Assembly (NCBI GenBank): GCA_025353085.1
Contig: JANXRI010000262.1
Span: 1 to 19,528, forward strand
Length of the DNA: 19,528 nucleotides
Reading direction: 5' to 3'
Source: Betaproteobacteria bacterium
Lineage (GTDB): Bacteria; Pseudomonadota; Gammaproteobacteria; Burkholderiales; SG8-41
In this document: positions 13,930 through 19,528 of the stretch, piece by piece
How positions within the stretch are numbered: the stretch's first letter is position 1
Layout of the letters: the number at the start of each line of letters is the position of its first letter
Made by a program: the position numbers and the translations under genes
Notes under the pieces: generated by a model
The model's input: the letters and a program-made list of their open reading frames with translations, nothing else
The model's database searches: none
What the model was told of the DNA's origin: nothing

Positions 13930-15510
13930 ATGAGCAAGAAGGATGCGACCGGCTGGGAGCGGGAAGCCGGGGAAATCAAGCTCAGGCACAAATGGGCGGA
14001 CGAAATGGGCGGCGCGGAGGCCGTGCGCGTGCGCCACGAAAAAGGTTTCCTCACGGTGCGCGAGCGGATCGCCGGCGTTGTCGATCGCGGTTCGTTTCAG
14101 GAAGTCGGCAAGCTGAGCGGCAAGGGGGAATACGACAGCGATGGCAACCTCGTCAAAGTAACGCCCGCGCCCTATGTCATGGGACTCGCGGAAATTGATG
14201 GACGCTCTGTTGCAATCGGCGGCGAGGATACGACAATACGCGGCGGCACCAGTTGGGGCCACGGCCGGCGCAAAGGCGGACAGGGCGGCTTCATCGACGA
14301 TCTTGCGTACTATTACCGCATACCGCTGATACGGCTCGTCGACGGTTATGGCGGCGGCGTGGCGTCGGCCAAACGCGGCTATACGGTATTTCCGGGTCAC
14401 ACGAACGATCCCGGCGTGAATGTCGCGGAATTGCTCGGCACCGTGCCCGTCGTGAGCGCAGTGCTCGGCATCGCCGCCGGCGGGCCCGCAATGCGCGCGG
14501 TGATGTCGCATTGGTCCATCATGGTCAGGAACAGCACAATCTTTGCTTCCGGGCCGCCGATCGTCGAGCGCGGACTTGGCCAGAAAATCACGAAAGAGGA
14601 ATTAGGCGGTCATCGCGTCGCGGTGGACAAGGCCGGCACCATCGATAACGTCGCGACGAGCGAAGAAGAATGTTTCAGCATGATACGGCGCTATTTGTCG
14701 TATATGCCGACCAACGTATGGCAATTGCCGCCGGTGGTGCCGACAGACGATCCGGTCGACCGCTGTGAAGACGAATTGATCCGCATCGTGCCGCGCGACC
14801 CGCGCCAGCCGTACAACATGAAGAAAGTGGTCGAAATGATCGTCGACCGGGATTCGATGTTCGAGATTCAGGCAACGTTCGGCCGCGCCGCGATTACGGC
14901 GCTGGCGCGCATGAACGGTTACGTCGTCGGCGTCATTGCGAATAATCCGATGGTCGGCGGCCGCATCGACGTGAAGTCCGCGCGCAAGCAGGCGCATTTC
15001 ATCGAATTGTGCGACTGCTTCCATATTCCGCTGATCTTTTTCATGGACGTACCGGGCTTCATGATCGGCAAGGAATCCGAAGAGACCGCGATACTGCGCG
15101 AGGGCGCGCGCGCGATACATGCGAAGTGCCAGGCCACCGTGCCCATCATTTCGGTGATCACGCGCAAATGCTACGGCATGGGCGGCGGCGTGGGCATCGA
15201 CAAGTATGGTCTCGATTTCAAGATCGCGTGGCCGTCCGGCGAGTGGGGTTCGCTCGCGGTCGAAGGCGGCGTCGGCGCGCAGTACAAGCGTGAAATCCAG
15301 AATGCGCCTGATCCCAGGCAGCGCGAGAAAGAACTCGAAACCGAATTGAAGAAAATCACCTCGCCGTTCCTGACCGCCGAAGCGTTCGCGGTGGAAGATT
15401 TGATCGACCCGCGTGAAACGCGCCCTTACCTGTGCCGCTTCGTGAAGGCGATGCAGCCGCGTCTTGCCGTCGAGGTTGGCCCCAAACCGAAATACGGCGT
15501 GCGTCCATGA
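13930..15510 (+). CDS. Acyl-CoA carboxylase carboxyltransferase subunit, copy 2 (divergent type)
   Basis: A 526-residue protein with the two-domain carboxyltransferase layout. Landmarks are FLTVRERIAGVVDRGSFQEV (40-59), LVDGYGGGVASAKRGY (136-151), ASGPPIVERGLGQKITKEEL (206-225), MFEIQATFGRAAI (310-322), GVIANNPMVGGRIDVKSARK (334-353), DVPGFMIG (373-380), TVPIISVITRKCYG (403-416) and IDPRETRPYL near the C-terminus. It is not a close copy of the carboxyltransferase at 8046: the N-terminal motifs differ strongly, so the two are separate subfamilies. GAGGAAG precedes the ATG closely. It is the last gene of the operon, and the next gene converges on it 64 bases after the stop. No biotin-bearing subunit is in the window. 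Its acyl-CoA substrate and partner are unknown. Confidence 0.9.
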   Translation: MSKKDATGWEREAGEIKLRHKWADEMGGAEAVRVRHEKGFLTVRERIAGVVDRGSFQEVGKLSGKGEYDSDGNLVKVTPAPYVMGLAEIDGRSVAIGGEDTTIRGGTSWGHGRRKGGQGGFIDDLAYYYRIPLIRLVDGYGGGVASAKRGYTVFPGHTNDPGVNVAELLGTVPVVSAVLGIAAGGPAMRAVMSHWSIMVRNSTIFASGPPIVERGLGQKITKEELGGHRVAVDKAGTIDNVATSEEECFSMIRRYLSYMPTNVWQLPPVVPTDDPVDRCEDELIRIVPRDPRQPYNMKKVVEMIVDRDSMFEIQATFGRAAITALARMNGYVVGVIANNPMVGGRIDVKSARKQAHFIELCDCFHIPLIFFMDVPGFMIGKESEETAILREGARAIHAKCQATVPIISVITRKCYGMGGGVGIDKYGLDFKIAWPSGEWGSLAVEGGVGAQYKREIQNAPDPRQREKELETELKKITSPFLTAEAFAVEDLIDPRETRPYLCRFVKAMQPRLAVEVGPKPKYGVRP

Positions 15511-15574
15511 CAAGAACGTTGGAACTCAAATAACTATTAAGTCCTGCGCTATTCCGCCTTCATCCGTTTCTTTT

Positions 15575-16537
15575 CTAAGGCTTCTTCGTCAGCACCGCGC
15601 GCCAGCGCGTCATTTCAGATTGCAGGAATGTTCCAAACTCGTCGGGCGTGCTGCTTTTTGCGACGAGTCCCATATCGCCGAATCGTTTGCGCAGATCGGC
15701 GCTGCCAAGCGCGGCGCTGATTTCGGTGTTGAATTTTTGCACGATCGCGCGCGGCGTGCCGGCCGGCGCGAACACGCCGCCCCAGCTCGAGAAGTCGTAG
15801 CCGGCAACCCCGTTTTCCGCGGCTGTCCCGATGTCGGGAAACGACGGATTACGCTGCGGTGTGGTAACGGCCAGCGCGCGCAGGAATCCCGCCCTGATGT
15901 GCGGACCCGCGGCCGCGAGCGGATCGATCATGAACGAAATGCGATTCGCGATTAAATCGGGATGCGCTGCCGAGCTGCCTTTGTAGGGGACTTCCGTCAG
16001 CGTGCCGAGCGGACCTGCCGTCTGTGCAAAGAGCAGAGTCGCGAGTTGCTGCGGGCTGCCCTCGCCGGTAGTGCCATAAGTTATTTTGCCGGGATTGTCT
16101 TTGATGAACTTCAACAAATCCGTCAGTGATTTTACCGGCGATTGCGAACTGACCACGATCACGTACGGCGTCAGGTGCGTGAGCGATATCGGCGTGAAAT
16201 CCTTGACCGCATCGAATGGCAAGTCGTTCATCAAGATGGGATTGGTCGCCATGTTGACCGCTGCTTCGAGCAGCGTGTAGCCGTCCGGTTCCGCTTTCGC
16301 GACCATTGCCGCGCCGACTGTGTTCGACGCGCCCGGACGATTATCGACGATGACCGGCTTGCCGAGTGAAGTAGAAAGTTTTTCACCCAGTAAGCGCGCG
16401 ACGAGATCGCTGGGCCCGCCGGTCGTGACGGGCACAATGAAGCGGATGCTCTTGGTCGGGTATGAGGATTGGCAATGCGCGGCGAGAGGCGCGGCGGCGA
16501 TTACGAATGACGCGACGGCGATCAACAGGTGGCGCAT
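15575..16537 (-). CDS. Bug-family periplasmic substrate-binding protein (Bug receptor 5)
   Basis: A 320-residue TTT-type receptor on the opposite strand to the operon. It has a signal peptide (about 1-23) and a classical Bug core: YPTKSIRFIVPVTTGGPSD (26-44), VIVDNRPGASNTVGAAM (62-78), DGYTLLEAAVNMATNP (85-100), a VPYKGSSAAHPDLIANRIS loop and SSWGGVFAPAGTPRAIVQKF. It replaces the common GAGG by GASNT, a variation seen in other Bug members. The ATG at 16537 has no evident Shine-Dalgarno sequence but an A-rich leader. It is convergent with carboxyltransferase 2, so it has its own promoter, or shares one with the HNH_2 nuclease gene 69 bases upstream. Ligand unknown. Confidence 0.93.
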   Translation of the reverse strand: MRHLLIAVASFVIAAAPLAAHCQSSYPTKSIRFIVPVTTGGPSDLVARLLGEKLSTSLGKPVIVDNRPGASNTVGAAMVAKAEPDGYTLLEAAVNMATNPILMNDLPFDAVKDFTPISLTHLTPYVIVVSSQSPVKSLTDLLKFIKDNPGKITYGTTGEGSPQQLATLLFAQTAGPLGTLTEVPYKGSSAAHPDLIANRISFMIDPLAAAGPHIRAGFLRALAVTTPQRNPSFPDIGTAAENGVAGYDFSSWGGVFAPAGTPRAIVQKFNTEISAALGSADLRKRFGDMGLVAKSSTPDEFGTFLQSEMTRWRAVLTKKP

Positions 16538-16606
16538 TGTTTTATTTTTCCATATTTCTGTCTGCCCGCGATACGTGTTGATAATGAATCGCTTAGTCTT
16601 TTTGCA

Positions 16607-17398
16607 TTATCTCGCGTCCCGCCACATTTCCCTGTGGTGCCGTAGGAACGCCACATCCGGCCGGAATTTCTCGGGCAAGGTAATGGACTGGCCGCGTATC
16701 GCAATGAGTGTGTCACGGATAAACGGTTCATTTTCGAAATGGGATAGGGTGGGCGAGACATCGACGCGAAAGTCGTCGGTGATCATGATCAATCCTCTAT
16801 CGAACGCCTTATCGTGAAGCGCGGATAGACATAATCCGTTGCGAGGGTTCAAGCGATTCTTCGGGTCAGATTTCCACGGGACGATATGGCTTGCCACCAG
16901 CAAGCGCGGCTCGGATATCCGCGTGATGCAGCAACGTCCTCCGTAACTGCTCAACACAGCCTTACGAAAGAAGGACTGCTTGATTCGCGCCTGAATTTGT
17001 ACTGATTTTGTTTGACCCTCGTAATCGGTTTCGTCGAAGTCATCTAAATACGTGCTGGGCGTGGAGGGCGTGGTTGCGGATTTGCTGAACAATGTTTTGA
17101 GATGGGTCTGACTTTCAACGGCCAGTGCTTCCCAATCGCCGTTGAATTCGTTCCAGATGGCCCTGTCGGCACGCGAAGCGTTGCCGAGACCAGTGCGTCC
17201 AGTGGACGTAATTGACGGATCGAGACTGGCAAAGTTGACGAGCTTCATCGCCACTGACGATGGCGTGCGGCCCAAAGCACCCGCTACGTGGATAATCTCG
17301 GGATTGCGGGAATGCATTTTCCCGAACGGCATCTGGCAGTACAGATTGAATGCCACCAGAAGTTCTTCACGGCTCCAGCGAGAGTTCTGCGTTGCCAT
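16607..17398 (-). CDS. HNH_2-type endonuclease with N-terminal helical domain
   Basis: A 263-residue protein with a C-terminal HNH_2 nuclease domain. CCITRI (156-161) begins the metal/structural part, VASHIVPWKSDPKNRLNP (168-185) carries H171, and NGLCLSALHDKAFDRGLI (187-204) supplies N187 and H195. The N-terminal part has WSREELLVAFNLYCQMPFG (8-26) and RTPSSVAMKLVNFAS (44-58), which look like a small DNA-binding helical domain. Such proteins are annotated as predicted restriction endonucleases and are usually solitary. There is no methyltransferase or specificity gene beside it, so a classical restriction-modification system is not shown. AGGG lies upstream of the ATG at 17398. Base composition is lower in GC than in the operon (hand counts of several 60-base lines give about 43-60 percent versus about 70 percent in one operon line), which suggests acquisition by transfer. 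Confidence 0.88.
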   Translation of the reverse strand: MATQNSRWSREELLVAFNLYCQMPFGKMHSRNPEIIHVAGALGRTPSSVAMKLVNFASLDPSITSTGRTGLGNASRADRAIWNEFNGDWEALAVESQTHLKTLFSKSATTPSTPSTYLDDFDETDYEGQTKSVQIQARIKQSFFRKAVLSSYGGRCCITRISEPRLLVASHIVPWKSDPKNRLNPRNGLCLSALHDKAFDRGLIMITDDFRVDVSPTLSHFENEPFIRDTLIAIRGQSITLPEKFRPDVAFLRHHREMWRDAR

Positions 17399-17988
17399 TT
17401 GCGTAACCCTTCAGTTAAAGCAGGTCGGAGTAAAATTCTCGTAAAAAAAGGTTCCGCCTTACCCGCGTCACAGTCAAGCGTTATATGTCGATGTCACGGC
17501 AGCAAAACGCGGCAGATTCACGGGTGTTGCCCTGCATTAGCAAGATTGTTGAATTGGATATAAGACGGTACCGAGATGCTTCCGCGGCAGAGTTGCTGCC
17601 GAGGCGGAGAAAGCAGTCACATTTCCGCTTGATTCTGATGGGTGACCGGTGCGATTCACGTAACCACGCAACGAGGCACGCTTCACTCCGCGACAAAAGT
17701 CATACACCGACGTGCTGCTGACAAAATGCCGGATATTCCGGCATTCGAACAAAAGATCGCATCAAAACGGAATTGGCAGCCGGATGGTCGGCGCTGGGAT
17801 CCGGTTTGCCCCGGGGAGGCATGGGATTTTCGATTCCCGATTTGATCGCGGTATTTGCCTATTCCGCGGTTAAATGTTCGTTACCGCACATACCCGCGCC
17901 CGTGGTGTGTTCATTATTTTGAAACTCACCCCCGCTGAGATGACCAACGTTTTTCGCTCTTAACGACGGATTTTATCAGGAGGTTCCG
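17399..17988. other. 590-base stretch without a recognisable gene
   Basis: Between the HNH_2 nuclease and the cytochrome b gene only short open frames (up to about 78 codons, both strands) occur; none has a convincing ribosome-binding site with a recognisable product. Hand counts of two 60-base lines give about 45-47 percent GC, well below the coding regions. The stretch must hold the outward promoters of both flanking genes, but I cannot place convincing -35/-10 pairs. It includes a strong short palindrome at 17725-17745. At its right end AGGAGG (17978-17983) is the ribosome-binding site of the cytochrome gene. It may be the edge or scar of a transferred segment; no repeats, integrase or tRNA are visible. 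Confidence 0.6.
17725..17745. repeat. Perfect inverted repeat, 9-bp arms with a 3-base loop
   Basis: AATGCCGGA (17725-17733) and TCCGGCATT (17737-17745) are exact reverse complements around TAT. No T tract follows, so it is not a standard terminator. It may be an operator for a dimeric regulator or a structured RNA or DNA element. It lies 243 bases upstream of the cytochrome b start. Confidence 0.65.
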
Positions 17989-18858
17989 ATGTCGCAATCC
18001 GATGGGCGCCGCGACGGTTCCTTGGCGAGCTATCTGTACTATCGTCACCGCCTGCCGGTACGCATCATGCACTGGACCAACATGCTCTGCGTCATCATTC
18101 TATTAATGAGCGGCCTGCAGATATTCAATGCCCATCCGGCTCTTTACTGGGGTAAGTCGTCATATAACGGCAAGCCGCCGGTGCTCGAAATGACTGCGAC
18201 CGAAGATAAAGCGGGCAATAAAGTCGGCGTCACCCGCGTGTTCGGTCATGAGTTCACGACGACCGGCGTTCTCGGCGCGTCGGCCAATGACAACGGCGAA
18301 CTTGCGCAACGCGGGTTTCCGGCATGGGCGACGATACCTGACAATTCGTGGCTCGCGATGGCAAGGCTGTGGCATTTTTTCTTTGCGTGGCTGTTTGTCA
18401 TCAACGGCATCGCGTACGTCGTTTACTCTATTGTGAGTCGCCACCTCGCGCGCGATCTCGCGCCCACCCCGCAGGACTGGCGGTCAATCGGCAGGTCGAT
18501 CCTCGACCATCTGCGTTTTCGTCATCCGGCCGGAGAAGCGGCCAAGGAATACAACGTGCTGCAAAAGCTCGCTTATCTCGGTGTCATTTTCGGCGTGCTG
18601 CCGTTGTTGATCGTAATGGGCTGGGCGATGTCACCATGGCTCGATTCGGTGATTCCCGGCTGGGTCGACGTGGTGGGCGGCCGGCAGTCGGCGCGCACGC
18701 TGCATTTCGTCGCCGCCTGGACGTTGGTGGCCTTCGTGTTGATTCACGTGTTCGAAGTCGTCATCACGGGACTCTGGAACAATCTGCGTTCGATGATTAC
18801 CGGGCGCTACCGAATCGAGGCGGTCAAACCGGAGGCGGGCGATGCTAACCACCAATAG
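17989..18858 (+). CDS. Cytochrome b561/b6-type membrane subunit
   Basis: A 289-residue four-helix cytochrome b of the kind that serves as a membrane anchor and electron donor or acceptor for a periplasmic oxidoreductase. Likely haem-ligand histidines are H28 (RIMHWTN), H129 (RLWHFFFAWLF), H239 (ARTLHFVAAW) and H253 (VLIHVFEVV), fitting two haems b. Hydrophobic segments are roughly 28-46, 125-149, 193-213 and 237-260. Between helices 1 and 2 lies a long periplasmic insert (about 48-120) with TTGVLGASANDNGE and RGFPAWATIPDN, which I believe is usual in this subgroup. AGGAGG at 17978-17983 gives a strong start. The molybdopterin oxidoreductase gene begins 17 bases inside this gene's 3' end, so the two are translationally linked and should form one complex. 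It exchanges electrons with the quinone pool (inference). Confidence 0.92.
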   Translation: MSQSDGRRDGSLASYLYYRHRLPVRIMHWTNMLCVIILLMSGLQIFNAHPALYWGKSSYNGKPPVLEMTATEDKAGNKVGVTRVFGHEFTTTGVLGASANDNGELAQRGFPAWATIPDNSWLAMARLWHFFFAWLFVINGIAYVVYSIVSRHLARDLAPTPQDWRSIGRSILDHLRFRHPAGEAAKEYNVLQKLAYLGVIFGVLPLLIVMGWAMSPWLDSVIPGWVDVVGGRQSARTLHFVAAWTLVAFVLIHVFEVVITGLWNNLRSMITGRYRIEAVKPEAGDANHQ

Positions 18859-19528
18859 ACGGCGGCGGTTTCTCGCGCGCGCGCTCGGCGGCATGGCGGC
18901 CTTGATAACGGCGGGATGCGACAAACTTTCTAAAACCGAATGGTTTCCGAAAATTCTCGAAGCCGGCGAACATCTGAGCAGCGGCGCGCAGCATCTCGTC
19001 ACCTCGCGCAAGTCGATGGCGCAGGAATTTACCGAGGCCGACCTGTCGCCCAAGTTTCGCAGCAACGGCACCGCGGAACCGGACAATTCCGAGTACAAGG
19101 CGTTGGCTACCCGCGCTTTCACGGATTACCGTCTGCAAGTCACGGGTCTGGTCGAGCAGCCGGCGGTGTTTTCGCTGGCCGAACTGCGCGAATTGCCGAG
19201 CCGCACGCAGATCACGCGCCACGACTGCGTTGAAGGCTGGAGCGCGATCGGCAAATGGCAAGGCGTTCAATTAAGCCGCGTGCTGGAGCGCGTGCGACCG
19301 CTGCCCGCGGCACGTTACGTGGTGTTTCGCTGCGCGGACCCGATGGAAGACGATGGGAGCATGAAGTACTACGAGAGCATCGACATGGAGGACGCCTACC
19401 ATCCGCAAACGATCCTCGCTTATCAATTGAACGACGAACGATTGCCGATCGCCAACGGCGCGCCTATCCGTGTGCGCATCGAGCGTCAGCTCGGTTACAA
19501 AATGGCGAAGTTCATCATGAGCATCGAG
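18842..19528 (+). CDS. Molybdopterin-dependent oxidoreductase (sulfite-oxidase/MsrP-like), 3' end cut
   Basis: 229 codons are visible before the right edge, with no stop. The N-terminus has a twin-arginine signal NRRRRFLAR (5-13) followed by a hydrophobic stretch ending TAGC (23-26), so export by Tat as a folded cofactor-bearing protein is expected, perhaps with lipid attachment at C26. The catalytic domain of the sulfite-oxidase fold follows: YRLQVTGLVEQPAVFSL (96-112), the molybdenum-ligating cysteine C129 in TRHDCVEGWSAIGKWQG (125-141), then YVVFRCADPMEDDGSMKYYE, SIDMEDAYHPQTILAYQLN and GAPIRVRIERQLGYKMAKF. GGAGG lies six bases before the ATG. It overlaps the cytochrome b gene by 17 bases, which would supply or accept its electrons. 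The natural substrate is unknown. It differs from MsrP-MsrQ in having a four-helix cytochrome with a long insert as partner. Confidence 0.93.
   Translation, partial: MLTTNRRRRFLARALGGMAALITAGCDKLSKTEWFPKILEAGEHLSSGAQHLVTSRKSMAQEFTEADLSPKFRSNGTAEPDNSEYKALATRAFTDYRLQVTGLVEQPAVFSLAELRELPSRTQITRHDCVEGWSAIGKWQGVQLSRVLERVRPLPAARYVVFRCADPMEDDGSMKYYESIDMEDAYHPQTILAYQLNDERLPIANGAPIRVRIERQLGYKMAKFIMSIE

Noticed and set aside
14602..15513. A 303-codon open frame on the minus strand
   Set aside because: It is antisense to carboxyltransferase 2 and has biased His/Arg/Asp composition with no recognisable motif.
15511..15574. A possible bidirectional terminator between the convergent carboxyltransferase 2 and Bug receptor 5 genes
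   Set aside because: No stem with a following T tract could be found in these 64 bases.
16607..17398. A complete restriction-modification system
   Set aside because: Only a nuclease is present; no methyltransferase or specificity subunit lies on either side.
17481..17845. Several 60-78-codon open frames on both strands in the gene-free stretch
   Set aside because: They overlap one another, lack convincing ribosome-binding sites and show no family motif; I treat them as random.

Overview
The window looks like a chromosomal segment of a GC-rich betaproteobacterium, most likely of the order Burkholderiales. The main reason is five separate periplasmic receptors of the Bug/TctC (tripartite tricarboxylate transporter, TTT) family in under 20 kb, an expansion known from Bordetella, Cupriavidus and relatives. 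Nearly all genes have GC-rich codon use. I recognise 21 protein genes (two cut by the window ends), no rRNA or tRNA, no CRISPR array and no transposase.

Layout: (1) 1-718, minus strand: an AtuA-like protein (cut by the left edge) and a DUF4387 protein, overlapping by 4 bases. (2) 886-2349, plus: a glutathione S-transferase-like protein and a DUF547 secreted protein. (3) 2384-2863, minus: a small TonB-family protein, divergent from (4) 2994-5309, plus: a secreted ankyrin-repeat protein, a YihY/BrkB membrane protein and a YajD-type HNH nuclease. (5) 5387-6850: Bug receptor 1 and a small secreted protein with an internal peptide repeat, closed by a clear terminator at about 6867-6896. (6) 6960-15510, plus: the metabolic core. 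A D-2-hydroxyacid dehydrogenase is followed after 126 bases by a tight six-gene run: acyl-CoA carboxyltransferase 1, Bug 2, TctC-like receptor 3, a class III CoA-transferase, TctC-like receptor 4 and acyl-CoA carboxyltransferase 2, with gaps of -4 to 59 bases. (7) 15575-17398, minus: Bug receptor 5 and an HNH_2 nuclease. (8) A 590-base stretch without a recognisable gene, lower in GC and holding a 9-bp-arm inverted repeat. (9) 17989 to the right edge, plus: a di-haem cytochrome b and a Tat-exported molybdopterin oxidoreductase (cut), which form an electron-transfer pair.

How the core may work (inference): the receptors capture one or more organic acids in the periplasm, the class III CoA-transferase converts the acid to its CoA thioester, and the carboxyltransferases act on that acyl-CoA by adding, removing or moving a carboxyl group. 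The membrane subunits of a TTT transporter (TctA/TctB) and the biotin carboxylase and biotin carrier that carboxyltransferases normally need are all absent from the window. They must be elsewhere, or the carboxyltransferases work with unusual partners. The two receptors on either side of the CoA-transferase form a distinct TctC-like pair.

All assignments rest on reading motifs and gene layout by eye. No database search was run.
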